29,825 nt of DNA from an uncultured Ruminococcus sp. (GTDB taxonomy: Bacteria; Bacillota; Clostridia; Oscillospirales; Ruminococcaceae). The DNA lies in contig CAMBJF010000003.1 in NCBI GenBank assembly GCA_945867875.1, positions 1 through 29,825 on the forward strand, given 5' to 3'. A program made the translations under genes and the position numbers. Numbering within the stretch: position 1 is the first letter of the stretch; every line of letters starts with the position of its first letter. The notes beneath the pieces are model-generated. The model was given only the letters and a program-made list of their open reading frames with translations, made no database searches and had not been told where the DNA came from. Of the stretch, positions 1 to 8,565 are shown piece by piece.

Positions 1-208
1 TATTTAGTCGCTTTATATAAAATTTTTCAGAAAGTTTTGTGCGAAGTTCCAACGAAATATTAGACATTTCTGAAAAATCTGTAACTTTTTTTACGTGAAG
101 CCAGTTAAATATCTGCTCCGCACGGAATTTCTTCTCTCCCATAGCGTCAAGCTCTATGATGATTTCATCGAGAGACAGGGATAAAATATCAAGCTTTTCA
201 GTCTCCAC
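1..208 (-). CDS. rlmN: 23S rRNA/tRNA adenine-C2 methyltransferase RlmN, N-terminal fragment (runs off the window)
   Basis: Reading leftwards from a GTG at 208-206, 69 codons stay open to the window edge. The translation begins VETEKLDILSLSLDEI and continues with FRAEQIFNWLH and a VTDFSEMSNIS stretch, which is the N-terminal accessory domain of the radical-SAM enzyme RlmN (C2-methylation of A2503 in 23S rRNA and of some tRNAs). The CxxxCxxC motif would lie outside the window. The GTG overlaps the end of rsmB by 11 nt and has an AAGGAAGG Shine-Dalgarno on the minus strand at about 214-221, which supports this start and translational coupling. RlmN directly after RsmB is the usual order in Firmicutes. 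The assignment rests on the N-terminal pattern and context only. Confidence 0.85.
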   Translation of the reverse strand, partial: METEKLDILSLSLDEIIIELDAMGEKKFRAEQIFNWLHVKKVTDFSEMSNISLELRTKLSEKFYIKRLN

Positions 209-1526
209 GGGAGCCTTCCTTTCTCAGTCGGCAGATGAAGAAACCGTCTCCGCCGAAATCCTTTGCAAAAACTGCGGTCATAAATTTGCCTTTGAAAAAG
301 CTGCCCATTTCCTCGGGAAATTTCTCCCCGTGAAACTCGCCGTGCTTTTCAAGGAAAGCCTTGACCACACGTTCATTTTCATTGATATTCACCGTGCAGG
401 TGGAATAGACGAGAAGTCCGCCCTCTTTTACATATTCAGCCGCCGCCGAAAGTATCTCAAGCTGAACTCTCGGCAGTCCGTCAGCATCGGAAAGGGGCTT
501 GTAGCGTATCTCTGGCTTTCCCCTTATAACTCCATAGCCGCTGCACGGAACATCGCAGAGCACTCTGTCCGCCTTTGGCAGACTGTCATTATGTACCCTT
601 GCGTCATTGGTCATAGTTTCAATGCACCGAAGTCCGAGACGTTCTGCGCCCTGCCTGATAAGACCCGTCCGCTTTTCGTGAAGCTCGCAGGCGATGATCC
701 TGCCCTTGTCATTCATAAGCTCCGCCATTGTAAAGGTCTTGCCGCCTGGGGCTGCGCACAGGTCAATGACCGTCTCCCCCGCCTTGGGATCAACTGCCTT
801 GCAGCACAGCTGTGACGAATAGTCCTGAGCGTGATAATTTCCCGCCCTGAAATCCTCGTCATTCTCAACATCACGGAGATTTTCACATATGACCGTGTTT
901 TCGTCAAGTGGGCTTACATATGCCCTGACACCTCTCTGTGAAAGGCTTTCCGCAAGAGCACCGCCGCTTGTTTTCATCGTATTTGCCCTCAGCGTGCATA
1001 TAGACGGGAGCAATGCATTTTCAAGGAGCGACACCGCATTTTCCTCGCCATACCCCTCGCATATGCGTCTTACAAGCTCCTCGGGGCAGGAATATTTAAC
1101 GGACATCTTCCTATATTTGTCTCCCTTGACATCGGGGATTGCCTTGCCGTCTCTGATAATGTTTCTCAGCACCGCATTGACCATTCCCGCAGCGGAAGCC
1201 TTTTTAAGCTTCTTGACCAGCTCTGCGGATTCGCTTACAGCAGCACTGTCGGGAACATTGTCCATATAAAGGAGCTGATACGCCCCCATCATAAGGGTTA
1301 TCCTGACCTGCTTGTCGAGCTTGTCAATTGGCTTTGAAAGGTATTTTGAAAGGAGATGCTCAAGAGTTATCCGCCTTTCCACAACACCGTAAAAAAGCCT
1401 TGCCGCAAACGCTTTGTCACGCTCCGAAAGAGGGCAGTCCTTAAAAACGCCGTCAAGGGCAATATTTGAATATGCACTGCCCTCAACTCTGTCAATGAGC
1501 CTGTAAGCGGCAAATCTTGCGGACAT
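198..1526 (-). CDS. rsmB: 16S rRNA (cytosine-967-C5) methyltransferase RsmB
   Basis: A 442-residue protein, normal length for RsmB/Sun. The N-terminal ~140 residues form the NusB-like RNA-binding domain. The SAM-dependent RNA m5C methyltransferase domain follows, with the AAPGGKT SAM loop (258-264), DVPCSG with Cys328 (motif IV) and STCT with Cys377 (motif VI, catalytic nucleophile). The ATG at 1526 has GGAG a few bases upstream. It lies 21 nt downstream of the YugP-like gene and overlaps rlmN by 11 nt, so it sits in the middle of the housekeeping operon. It methylates C967 of 16S rRNA before subunit assembly. Confidence 0.95.
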   Translation of the reverse strand: MSARFAAYRLIDRVEGSAYSNIALDGVFKDCPLSERDKAFAARLFYGVVERRITLEHLLSKYLSKPIDKLDKQVRITLMMGAYQLLYMDNVPDSAAVSESAELVKKLKKASAAGMVNAVLRNIIRDGKAIPDVKGDKYRKMSVKYSCPEELVRRICEGYGEENAVSLLENALLPSICTLRANTMKTSGGALAESLSQRGVRAYVSPLDENTVICENLRDVENDEDFRAGNYHAQDYSSQLCCKAVDPKAGETVIDLCAAPGGKTFTMAELMNDKGRIIACELHEKRTGLIRQGAERLGLRCIETMTNDARVHNDSLPKADRVLCDVPCSGYGVIRGKPEIRYKPLSDADGLPRVQLEILSAAAEYVKEGGLLVYSTCTVNINENERVVKAFLEKHGEFHGEKFPEEMGSFFKGKFMTAVFAKDFGGDGFFICRLRKEGSRGD

Positions 1527-1547
1527 AAGATCACTCCAAAATTCAAA

Positions 1548-2228
1548 TTATCTTCTTCGTCTGCCTGAAATAACGAGCAGACGCACAAGGCTGAGAAGTG
1601 CGGAAAGCATTGCCGCAACATATGTCATAGCCGCAGCCGTAAGCACACTTCTTGCGCCCTTCATCTCATCATCTTCAAGGAAATGGGAGAAGCGGAGAGT
1701 TTTCAGCGCCCTGCCGCTGGCATTGAACTCAACGGGCAGCGTTATCGCCTGAAAAAGCACCACCGCACAGAAAAGAAGTATTCCCGCAGTGATAAGGAAA
1801 TCCCATGACAGCACAAGTCCGAGGATAACAAGGGGCGTGGAAAGGCTTGAACCGAAGCGTGTAACGGGGATTATAGCGTTTCTTATCTTAATGGGATAGT
1901 ATCCCTCGGCGTACTGAACTGCGTGGCCTGCCTCGTGAGCCGCAACGCCCACAGCCGCAACAGTGGCACTGCCGTAAACATCGTCCGAAAGGCGGATAAC
2001 ATTGGCTCTCGGGTCATAATGGTCGGTAAGACTGCCGCTTATGTGCTCGATGCGGACATTTGTAAGACCATTTCTGTCAAGTATCTCACGGGCAGCGTCC
2101 GCCCCAGTAAGACCTCTGCTGTTTCTGACCTTGCTGTATTCAGAAAATGCAGATTTTACCATTATCTGCGCAACGATGCTGAAAATTATCGCAGGGATAA
2201 GAATGATTATAGTGCTGTCCCAGTACAT
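1548..2228 (-). CDS. yugP: YugP-type membrane zinc metallopeptidase
   Basis: A 226-residue membrane protein. It has an N-terminal membrane segment (about 5-25), a zinc-site HEAGH (His98, Glu99, His102), two central hydrophobic segments (about 125-165) and a final hydrophobic segment (about 197-220) ending in RRRR. Family members (neutral zinc metallopeptidase, Pfam Zn_peptidase_2) have this layout; their substrates are largely unknown. It lies between fmt and rsmB, a common Firmicute position, with 12 nt to fmt. The identification is firm at family level. Function beyond zinc-dependent membrane proteolysis cannot be stated. Confidence 0.9.
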   Translation of the reverse strand: MYWDSTIIILIPAIIFSIVAQIMVKSAFSEYSKVRNSRGLTGADAAREILDRNGLTNVRIEHISGSLTDHYDPRANVIRLSDDVYGSATVAAVGVAAHEAGHAVQYAEGYYPIKIRNAIIPVTRFGSSLSTPLVILGLVLSWDFLITAGILLFCAVVLFQAITLPVEFNASGRALKTLRFSHFLEDDEMKGARSVLTAAAMTYVAAMLSALLSLVRLLVISGRRRR

Positions 2229-2240
2229 AAAAATCTCTCC

Positions 2241-3158
2241 TTAAAGCTTATTTCCTCTCAGGTAATCGGCTGTTTTCATTCTCTTTCCGCCCTCTGCCTG
2301 CACCTCGGTAAAGGTGATGCCGAAGCCGTCACCGCAGACAACGGTGAATTTATCCTTATCGCATATCTCTCCCGCAGAGCCGCTGTGATGGATGCCGTCA
2401 AGCTCGCTGCGGTAAATTTTAAGCTTTCTGCCTGCCACATTCGCCACCGCACAGGGCCAGGAGGAAAGTCCTCTTATCTGGTCGTGAATCTCCTTGGCGG
2501 TCTTTGTGAAATCAATGGGGCAAAGCTCCTTGGTAAGTCTCGGAGCATAGTTTGATAAGCTGTCGTCCTGCTTTTCAGGGTGAACATCTCCCGACTTTAT
2601 CGCCTTTACGGTGTCAAGAAGCACCTTTGCGCCAAGCTCGGAAAGCCTGTCGTGAAGCTCGTCGGCAGTCTCGTTCTCGCCTATTTCAAGAGAATCCTTT
2701 ATGAGCATATCTCCCGTGTCAAGTCCCTCAGCCATTATCATAGAGGTAACGCCTGTGACCTTTTCTCCGTCAAGTATGCACCACTGGATAGGCCCTGCGC
2801 CTCTGTATCTCGGGAGCAGCGAAGCGTGGATATTTATGCAGTATGTCTTTGGGATATCGAGTATCCTTTTGGGCAGGATCTGACCGTATGCCACAACCAC
2901 GATAAGGTCGGGAGCAAGCTCTTTCAAAAGCTCATATGCATTATCGGCGTCCTCGCCCTTTTTCATACTCACAGGCTGATACACGGGAATATTCTGTGAC
3001 ACCGCATATTCCTTGACAGGAGGCGGGGTCAGCTTGTAGCCTCTTCCCTTGGGCTTGTCGGGCTGAGTGAACACAGCCTTGACATTTTCGCCGTTTTCAA
3101 CAAGCGCCCTGAGACAGGGAACGGCAAAATCGGGAGTACCCATAAAAACAATATCCAT
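2241..3158 (-). CDS. fmt: Methionyl-tRNA formyltransferase
   Basis: 305 residues, typical length. The N-terminal formyltransferase domain has the 10-formyl-THF binding and catalytic signature NIHASLLPRYRGAGPI with Asn109 and His111, and GLDTGDM with catalytic Asp147. A C-terminal OB-like tRNA-binding domain follows from about residue 205. It transfers a formyl group to the amino group of Met-tRNAfMet for initiation. The gene lies 27 nt after def, which encodes the enzyme that removes the formyl group, and both follow priA in the same transcript. Confidence 0.97.
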   Translation of the reverse strand: MDIVFMGTPDFAVPCLRALVENGENVKAVFTQPDKPKGRGYKLTPPPVKEYAVSQNIPVYQPVSMKKGEDADNAYELLKELAPDLIVVVAYGQILPKRILDIPKTYCINIHASLLPRYRGAGPIQWCILDGEKVTGVTSMIMAEGLDTGDMLIKDSLEIGENETADELHDRLSELGAKVLLDTVKAIKSGDVHPEKQDDSLSNYAPRLTKELCPIDFTKTAKEIHDQIRGLSSWPCAVANVAGRKLKIYRSELDGIHHSGSAGEICDKDKFTVVCGDGFGITFTEVQAEGGKRMKTADYLRGNKL

Positions 3159-3185
3159 TATGCACTGCTCCTTTCCGAAAACGGC

Positions 3186-3710
3186 TTATCTGCGAGCCTT
3201 TTTGACCTTTACTTTTTTGCTCCCACGTTCCTGAACGTCCTCAGGGCGGACAAATTCCTCCACCACATCGGTGAAGAGCTGACCGTCAAGATGAGCGTTC
3301 TCGTGGCATACGCACTGAGCGCCAAGGTCCTCAAAACTCTCTTCATACCAGTTTCCGTCTCTGTCCTGAGCCTTTAAAACAACGTGCTTGGGGCGGGTAA
3401 CATATCCCCACTTGTCGGGGCAGGAAAGGCAGCCCTCCATAACACGCTGCTTGCCGCTCTGCTCCTTTATTTCGGGGTTTATAGCCTCGATTTTTCTCAT
3501 CTGCCGGGTCTCGGGGTCTTCAAGGTGCATTATAAAGATACGTCTGCACATTCCCACCTGAGGGCCTGCAAGACCAACGCCCTCTGCCTTGTCGAGGGTC
3601 TCGTGCATATCGTCAAGGAGAACGTGAAGTTTTTCGTCAAACTTTTCAACAGGTCTGCATTTTTTTCTGAGAATGGGGTCGCCGTCAATATATATATTGC
3701 GAAGTGCCAT
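3186..3710 (-). CDS. def: Peptide deformylase
   Basis: 174 residues. The three deformylase motifs are present: GVGLAGPQ (44-51), EGCLS with metal ligand Cys94, and HENAH with His136, Glu137 and His140. The usual HEIDH/HEMDH has Ala instead of Asp in the fourth position here; the metal ligands and catalytic Glu are intact, so the enzyme should be active. The C-terminus is a basic tail (KKVKVKKARR). It removes the N-formyl group from nascent proteins and is paired with fmt. It is separated from priA by 61 nt that hold two small hairpins. Confidence 0.96.
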   Translation of the reverse strand: MALRNIYIDGDPILRKKCRPVEKFDEKLHVLLDDMHETLDKAEGVGLAGPQVGMCRRIFIMHLEDPETRQMRKIEAINPEIKEQSGKQRVMEGCLSCPDKWGYVTRPKHVVLKAQDRDGNWYEESFEDLGAQCVCHENAHLDGQLFTDVVEEFVRPEDVQERGSKKVKVKKARR

Positions 3711-3747
3711 TAAAATTATCCCTTTCTGAAATTATTACTTCGAAAAT

Positions 3748-3782
3748 CGCTATTTATAGCGTTATCGCTGTTTACAGCGATA
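3748..3782 (-). other. Tandem small hairpins between priA and def
   Basis: Two adjacent inverted repeats: CGCTA-TTTA-TAGCG at 3748-3761 and TATCGCTG-TTTA-CAGCGATA at 3763-3782. The second spans the priA stop codon (3772-3774). Both have a 4-nt TTTA loop. No T-run follows on the minus strand, so a simple terminator is unlikely. They could be an mRNA processing or stability element separating priA from def-fmt. Confidence 0.45.
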
Positions 3783-6204
3783 TATCGCCATTCATATCAA
3801 TGTACACCGATATCCCACGATATTCGGGGAGCTTGGCGGTGTCCGTCCTTATGCCGCTGATGAAGCTCCTGAAAGAAGCATTGTTGCGGCATTTTATTAT
3901 AATACGGTATCTGAATTTGCCGTTTATTTTTTCAAAAACGCATTTCGAGGGTCCGAGAACTCTCACTGGCATTTTTTCGGGCAGCTCTTTTATCCTCTCG
4001 GCTATCTTTTCCGCAAAAATATCGGCAGCAGATGATGTTTTCCCGTCATCTTCCCCCGAAAATCCCACTGCGCAGATGTCGCAGAACGGCGGATAGATAA
4101 GTGCCCGCCGCATGGCTATCTCCTGCTCGTAAAAAGCAGTGTAATTCTGCTGTGCGGCAAGATTTATGACGTAATGGTCGGGGGCATAGGTCTGGATTAT
4201 CGCCCGTCCCCTTGAATTTCCACGGCCGCTTCGTCCCACCACCTGCGTGATAAGTGAAAACGTCCGCTCATAGCTTCGGAAATCTCCCGAATAAAGGGAC
4301 TTGTCCGCATTCAGCACGCCAACAAGGGTGACATTCGGGAAATCAAGACCCTTTGCTATCATCTGAGTGCCCACCATAATGTCATACTCGCCGTTTCCGA
4401 AAGCCGTGAACCGCTTGTCATAGGCGTATCGGGAATAGGTGGTGTCAGCGTCCATTCTGAGTATCTTTGCGCTTGGGAAAAATTCCGCAAGCTCGTCCTC
4501 AAGGCGCTGAGTGCCCATACCCATAAGTCGCAGCTTTGAACTGCCGCATTTGGGGCATCTGTCGGTGTAATCCTGACTGTAGCCGCAGTAGTGGCAGATA
4601 AGGCGGTTGTTTACCTTGTGATAGGTAAGGGGTATGCTGCAATTTGGGCAGGACACGGGTTCCTTGCACTCGCTGCAGGTTATGAACGTGTGATAACCTC
4701 TGCGGTTGAGAAGCAGTATCGACTGCTCCCCTCTTCGGAGATTGTCGTTTATGCCGCTTACAAGCTCCTCGCTCAGCACACGCCCGCTGCCTGTCATATC
4801 AATTATCTCAGCCTTGGGCATTGCCGCCTTTTCGTTGGGGTCGGCACTGTATCTCTCAGGCATTACAAAAAGCTTTGTCCTGCCTTTCTGAGCGCTGTAA
4901 TAGCTTTCGATAGACGGTGTTGCCGAAGCTGTCAGCAGCACAGCATTGTGATATAAGCATCTCTGCGCCGCAGCGTCCTTTGCGTGATATCTGGGGCTTG
5001 ATTCGGATTTGTAAGTCCGCTCCCCCTCCTCGTCCATAATAATGAGACCGATGTTGTCAAGGGGAGCAAACACAGCGCTCCTCGTGCCTACAACTATCCT
5101 GCACTGACCCGATTTCACACGCTTGTACTCATTGGACCTCATCGAAAGGGAAAGTCCGCTGTGGAGCACCGCCACCGTTTCCCCGAAAAGTCTGCGGAAA
5201 CGGTTTAGCGTCTGCGGAGTCAGAGATATTTCGGGAATGAGCATAATAACGTTTCTACCCGATTTCAATGTGTGGTCGATGAGCTTTGCAAAAACAGGTG
5301 TCTTGCCGCTGCCCGTAACGCCGAAAAGCAGCGCAGAAGCAGGCTTGTGCTCATCTATCATACGGGAGATGCCGTCAAAAGCATTCTGCTGATAACGGTT
5401 CAGCGTAATATCATCAACATTGTCCCGCTCAGCGGTCTCGGGAGTTTTCAGAACTTCATAATCAAAAAGCTCCGCCGCCCCGCTCTTCACCATATTTTTG
5501 ACTACCTGAGCCGTGCAGCCGCACATATAACAAAGCTCCCTCACCGATGCACAGCCCTCACGCAGCAGCACCTCCGCCGCAGCCCTCTGCTTGGGAGTGA
5601 GCTTTATATCCCTTTCGGAATACTCGGGGGTGAGCCTTACCATACTTACCGTATCGTCACGCACCCTCTGCTTTGCAAGGTCTGTCTCTTCGAGAAAGCC
5701 TTTTTCCATCAGCTCGGCAGCAGACCTGCCGTCCTCGGAGATCATCATAGCAAGCTCGCCGCCGTCATCGGTCTCGGAGGCGGAAAGATACAGCCCCATA
5801 GCCTTTTCGGACAGCTCGCCCTTTTTAGGCTTTTTCTGTGAAAGCCTGTATTTCTGAACAAAGCTTACGCCAAGCCCCGGGGGGATAAGAGTCCTGAACG
5901 CCTCGTAATAGGTGCAGAAAACCGTTTCCCTGAGCCATAAAAGCAGCCTCAGCTGTTCATTGCCGATAATGGGCATTTTGTCCACAACGGAGCTTACCGC
6001 CTTCAGCTTTCCGATGTCCTCAGTGTCGGGGCAAACCTCAACGATAATGCCAACCCTCCGCCTGTCGGAGCGTCCGAAGGGCACGATGACCCTTGAACCG
6101 CAGACAGCCTTATCCGCAAGCTCTGCGGGAACGCTGTAGCTGTAAGCCTGATCGAAAGCAAAGGAAGTGCCGCTCACGCCCACACGGACAGATAAACCGT
6201 TCAC
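3772..6204 (-). CDS. priA: Primosomal protein N' (replication restart helicase PriA)
   Basis: An 810-residue superfamily 2 helicase. An N-terminal DNA-binding domain is followed by Walker A GVTGSGKT (about 295-302) and motif II DEEG (Asp391-Gly394; many PriA proteins have DEEH). Eight zinc-binding cysteines come in four pairs (CSEC, CPNC, CHYC, CPKC). Motifs V and VI lie in the GTQMIAKGLDF and QVVGRSGRG region. The start is GTG at 6204, 7 nt after the rpoZ stop. PriA recognises stalled forks and reloads the replicative helicase. In many Firmicutes coaBC lies between rpoZ and priA; here it is absent from this position. Confidence 0.97.
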   Translation of the reverse strand: MNGLSVRVGVSGTSFAFDQAYSYSVPAELADKAVCGSRVIVPFGRSDRRRVGIIVEVCPDTEDIGKLKAVSSVVDKMPIIGNEQLRLLLWLRETVFCTYYEAFRTLIPPGLGVSFVQKYRLSQKKPKKGELSEKAMGLYLSASETDDGGELAMMISEDGRSAAELMEKGFLEETDLAKQRVRDDTVSMVRLTPEYSERDIKLTPKQRAAAEVLLREGCASVRELCYMCGCTAQVVKNMVKSGAAELFDYEVLKTPETAERDNVDDITLNRYQQNAFDGISRMIDEHKPASALLFGVTGSGKTPVFAKLIDHTLKSGRNVIMLIPEISLTPQTLNRFRRLFGETVAVLHSGLSLSMRSNEYKRVKSGQCRIVVGTRSAVFAPLDNIGLIIMDEEGERTYKSESSPRYHAKDAAAQRCLYHNAVLLTASATPSIESYYSAQKGRTKLFVMPERYSADPNEKAAMPKAEIIDMTGSGRVLSEELVSGINDNLRRGEQSILLLNRRGYHTFITCSECKEPVSCPNCSIPLTYHKVNNRLICHYCGYSQDYTDRCPKCGSSKLRLMGMGTQRLEDELAEFFPSAKILRMDADTTYSRYAYDKRFTAFGNGEYDIMVGTQMIAKGLDFPNVTLVGVLNADKSLYSGDFRSYERTFSLITQVVGRSGRGNSRGRAIIQTYAPDHYVINLAAQQNYTAFYEQEIAMRRALIYPPFCDICAVGFSGEDDGKTSSAADIFAEKIAERIKELPEKMPVRVLGPSKCVFEKINGKFRYRIIIKCRNNASFRSFISGIRTDTAKLPEYRGISVYIDMNGDISL

Positions 6205-6211
6205 TATTTTA

Positions 6212-6442
6212 TCAGTATGTTCCCTCGGTGGACTTGCCGGGCTTTACAGAGGGATCCTCAACGATGATGAACTTTCTTGCCGCAAACTCGTCAACAGCGG
6301 TCTTTACGGGCTTTTCCTCGAGGGTCATATTTTTCTCGGAAAGCTCGTCAGCGATCTCTCTTGCACGCTTTGCAATGCCGATAACGATGGAATAATAGCT
6401 TTCGCCGTGGGTAGCGATCTGATTCATAGCAGGTCTTAACAT
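6212..6442 (-). CDS. rpoZ: DNA-directed RNA polymerase omega subunit
   Basis: 76 residues beginning MLRPAMNQI, with the omega core IVIGIAKRAREIADELSE and a C-terminal AVDEFAARKFIIVED stretch. Omega binds the beta-prime C-terminus and helps assemble RNA polymerase. Its position between gmk and priA is the standard one. A 69-nt gap separates it from gmk and contains a plausible internal promoter (6476-6504). Confidence 0.95.
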   Translation of the reverse strand: MLRPAMNQIATHGESYYSIVIGIAKRAREIADELSEKNMTLEEKPVKTAVDEFAARKFIIVEDPSVKPGKSTEGTY

Positions 6443-6475
6443 AACGCAAAACTCCTTTTAAAAACGTATTTTTAT

Positions 6476-6504
6476 ATTATAGCATATTTTTATGAAAATT
6501 GCAA
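6476..6504 (-). promoter_or_regulatory. Possible internal promoter for rpoZ-priA-def-fmt
   Basis: On the minus strand, TTGCAA (6504-6499) is followed after exactly 17 bp by TATAAT (6481-6476), preceded by an extended -10 TGC. It lies in the gmk-rpoZ gap, about 34 bp upstream of the rpoZ ATG. The -10 is perfect and the -35 matches four of six consensus bases. Confidence 0.55.
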
Positions 6505-6511
6505 CCGTGAT

Positions 6512-7114
6512 TTATTTTCCCAGAACACTGTCGATAAGGTCTTTTGAGCGCTTTACGGTAAGCTTTTCGGCTTCTACAGCCTTTATAAACTCAGAAACGG
6601 CGGTGTCAAGGTCATCATTTACGATAACATAATCGTAATTGTAAGCCTTTTCTATCTCGCCCCTTGCCTCGGCAACACGCTTGGCGATAACGTCGTCAGT
6701 CTCCGTTCCGCGCTTTTCAAGCCTTTCCTTAAGCGTTTCCACAGAAGGGGGCAGGATAAACACAAACACAGCCTCGGGGCAGCTCTGCTTTATCTTCATA
6801 GCGCCCTGTACCTCAATTTCAAGGATAACATCCTTGCCCTCGGCAAGCTTATCCTCAACAGCCTTTCGGGGAGTTCCGTAATAGTTGCCGCAGTACTGGG
6901 CATACTCTAAAACTCCGCCCGAAGCAATGAGCTTTTCAAAATTCTCCTTTGAGGTGAAGTGGTAGTTCACTCCGTTTACCTCTCCCTCTCTGGGCGCACG
7001 GGTGGTCGCCGAAACGGAGTAGTAAAAATTATCATTTTTCAGAACCTCCGCAAGAAGCGTGCCCTTTCCGCAGCCCGAGGGGGCGGAAACAACGATAAGA
7101 AGTCCTTTTGACAT
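6512..7114 (-). CDS. gmk: Guanylate kinase
   Basis: 200 residues, the usual length. The P-loop is SAPSGCGKGT (10-19). The GMP-binding region includes SATTRAPREGEVNGVNYHF and an EYAQYCGNYYGTP segment, and the lid and C-terminal helices are present. It phosphorylates GMP to GDP with ATP. It sits 22 nt after remA in the conserved yicC-remA-gmk-rpoZ block. Confidence 0.97.
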   Translation of the reverse strand: MSKGLLIVVSAPSGCGKGTLLAEVLKNDNFYYSVSATTRAPREGEVNGVNYHFTSKENFEKLIASGGVLEYAQYCGNYYGTPRKAVEDKLAEGKDVILEIEVQGAMKIKQSCPEAVFVFILPPSVETLKERLEKRGTETDDVIAKRVAEARGEIEKAYNYDYVIVNDDLDTAVSEFIKAVEAEKLTVKRSKDLIDSVLGK

Positions 7115-7136
7115 TTATATCAATCCTTTCAGAGCG

Positions 7137-7406
7137 TTATTCACTCTCATTTTCATCTTCCGCAGCCTGTGGCATATCCTCCACACGGCCTGCAATAGAT
7201 GAGGGCAGGACTGCCGACAGGATAACGTGGTCGCTGTCCATTACAAGAACGGATTTCGTCTTTCTGCCGTAGGTGGCATCAATGAGCATACCTCTGTCCC
7301 TTGCGTCCTGCACTATTCTTTTTATGGGCGCAGATTCGGGGCTCACCACTGCGATAAGCCGCTCTGCCGAAACTGCATTGCCGTAGCCGATAGGAATAAG
7401 CTGCAT
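7137..7406 (-). CDS. remA: RemA/DUF370 family DNA-binding regulator
   Basis: 89 residues with the family core: IGYGNAVSAERLIAVVSPES, then PIKRIVQDARDRGMLIDATYGRKTKSVLVMDS. In Bacillus subtilis RemA is a DNA-binding activator of biofilm and osmoprotection genes, and the protein is encoded next to yloC (yicC) and gmk as here. The acidic tail after about residue 75 is not part of the family core. Its targets in this organism cannot be read from the window. Confidence 0.9.
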   Translation of the reverse strand: MQLIPIGYGNAVSAERLIAVVSPESAPIKRIVQDARDRGMLIDATYGRKTKSVLVMDSDHVILSAVLPSSIAGRVEDMPQAAEDENESE

Positions 7407-7418
7407 AAAAATGTCTCC

Positions 7419-8297
7419 TTATTCGATATTCTGTATCTGCTCTCTTATCTTCTCTATCTCGGATTTAAGATCAACAACTATCTTTGTAACGGCGATATCC
7501 TGTGCCTTTGAACCGATAGTGTTGGCTTCACGGTTAAATTCCTGAATGAGGAAATCAAGCTTTCTGCCAACAGGCTCATCAAGGGCAAGCATATCTCTCA
7601 GCTGACGGATATGGCTCTTGAGCCTTACAGTTTCCTCCGCAACGGCGGTCTTGTCCGCAAATATGGCAGCTTCGGTAACTATCCTCTGCTCGTCGATGTT
7701 CTTGTCCGCAAGCACCTCGCAGAGCCTTGAATACAGCTTGCTGCGGTAATTCTCGGCGGATATGGGGGAAAGTCTCTCAACCTCGTCCACAAGCCTTTCG
7801 ATGATGTCGGCACGTTCGAGAACGTCTTCTTTCATCTTAAGTCCCTCTGCCTCACGCATAGAGATGAACTTGGAAACAGCTTCGTCCGCAACAGTCTTCA
7901 CGCTGTTCCATATCTGCTCCTCGTCATCGGCAGTCTTTCTCACGGTGAATATGTCGGGGAGCCTTACGAGCTGGGATAATGTCAGGTCATCTGCAAGACC
8001 AAGCTCCTCGCCCACGCTGCGCAGAGCGTCAACATAGCCCTTTGCCACAGCCTTGTTTATCTCGATAAGAGTATCCGCAGCTTCCACAGCGGCAATGGAC
8101 ACGCTTACCTCCACCTTGCCCCTTGATATCCTGCCGTTAAGGAAGCTTTTGAGTTTTTCCTCAATATATCCGTAGGCTCTGGGAACTCTGGCGGAAAATT
8201 CGTAGTAGCGGTGATTGACAGAGCGTATCTCAACGATGATATCTCTGCCGTCGATGATCTGTTCGGCTCTGCCGAAGCCTGTCATACTTTTTATCAT
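7419..8297 (-). CDS. yicC: YicC/YloC family endoribonuclease
   Basis: 292 residues starting MIKSMTGFGRAE with EIRSVNHRYYEFSARVPR, the conserved N-terminus of YicC-like proteins. The DUF1732 region at the C-terminus includes RKLDFLIQEFNREANTIGSKAQD. YicC-family proteins are stress-linked endoribonucleases acting in RNA turnover. It is the first gene of the minus-strand operon and starts about 98 nt downstream of the predicted transcription start. Confidence 0.93.
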   Translation of the reverse strand: MIKSMTGFGRAEQIIDGRDIIVEIRSVNHRYYEFSARVPRAYGYIEEKLKSFLNGRISRGKVEVSVSIAAVEAADTLIEINKAVAKGYVDALRSVGEELGLADDLTLSQLVRLPDIFTVRKTADDEEQIWNSVKTVADEAVSKFISMREAEGLKMKEDVLERADIIERLVDEVERLSPISAENYRSKLYSRLCEVLADKNIDEQRIVTEAAIFADKTAVAEETVRLKSHIRQLRDMLALDEPVGRKLDFLIQEFNREANTIGSKAQDIAVTKIVVDLKSEIEKIREQIQNIE

Positions 8298-8565
8298 AAT
8301 GGGTTCCTTTCATCGGGAAAAGTCTCCCGAAATCGAAGTTATCGGATAACGCAACGGCAAATCCGTCCGCAGCCTGCGTATGCTTTGCCATAGCTTATTT
8401 TATTATACCATAGTCTCCAATATAAATCAAGGGTTTCTTCATAATTGTTCATAAATATATTACAATCAGGCAATACATTTATAAGTGCGGTGGGTTAAAA
8501 TTAATATGTATAATTATATTCACAGATAATATGCTGTTTAGTCTTATATTGAAAGGACGATAATC
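8298..8565. other. Divergent intergenic region yicC/nadE
   Basis: 268 bp between divergent genes. The left half holds the yicC promoter. The right half is AT-rich and must hold the nadE promoter. The best -10 on the plus strand is TATAAT at 8509-8514, preceded by TG, but no convincing -35 lies 16-18 bp upstream, so that call is weak. I see no riboswitch-like fold or small gene. Confidence 0.5.
8402..8430 (-). promoter_or_regulatory. Main sigma-A promoter of the yicC-...-rlmN operon
   Basis: On the minus strand, TTGATT (8430-8425), a 17-bp spacer, then a perfect TATAAT (8407-8402) with an extended -10 TGG directly before it. Transcription should begin near 8395, giving a leader of about 100 nt before yicC. 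Confidence 0.75.

Noticed and set aside
156..815. 219-codon plus-strand frame opposite rsmB/rlmN
   Set aside because: Both minus-strand genes are well supported. The plus frame looks like no family.
3291..3305. Peptide deformylase HENAH in place of HEIDH, as a possible loss of function
   Set aside because: Both metal-binding histidines and the catalytic glutamate are kept, and the other two motifs are normal.
5023..5034. PriA motif II reads DEEG instead of DEEH, as a possible defect
   Set aside because: The acidic pair is intact, all other helicase and zinc motifs are present, and the last position of this motif varies in clostridial PriA to my knowledge.
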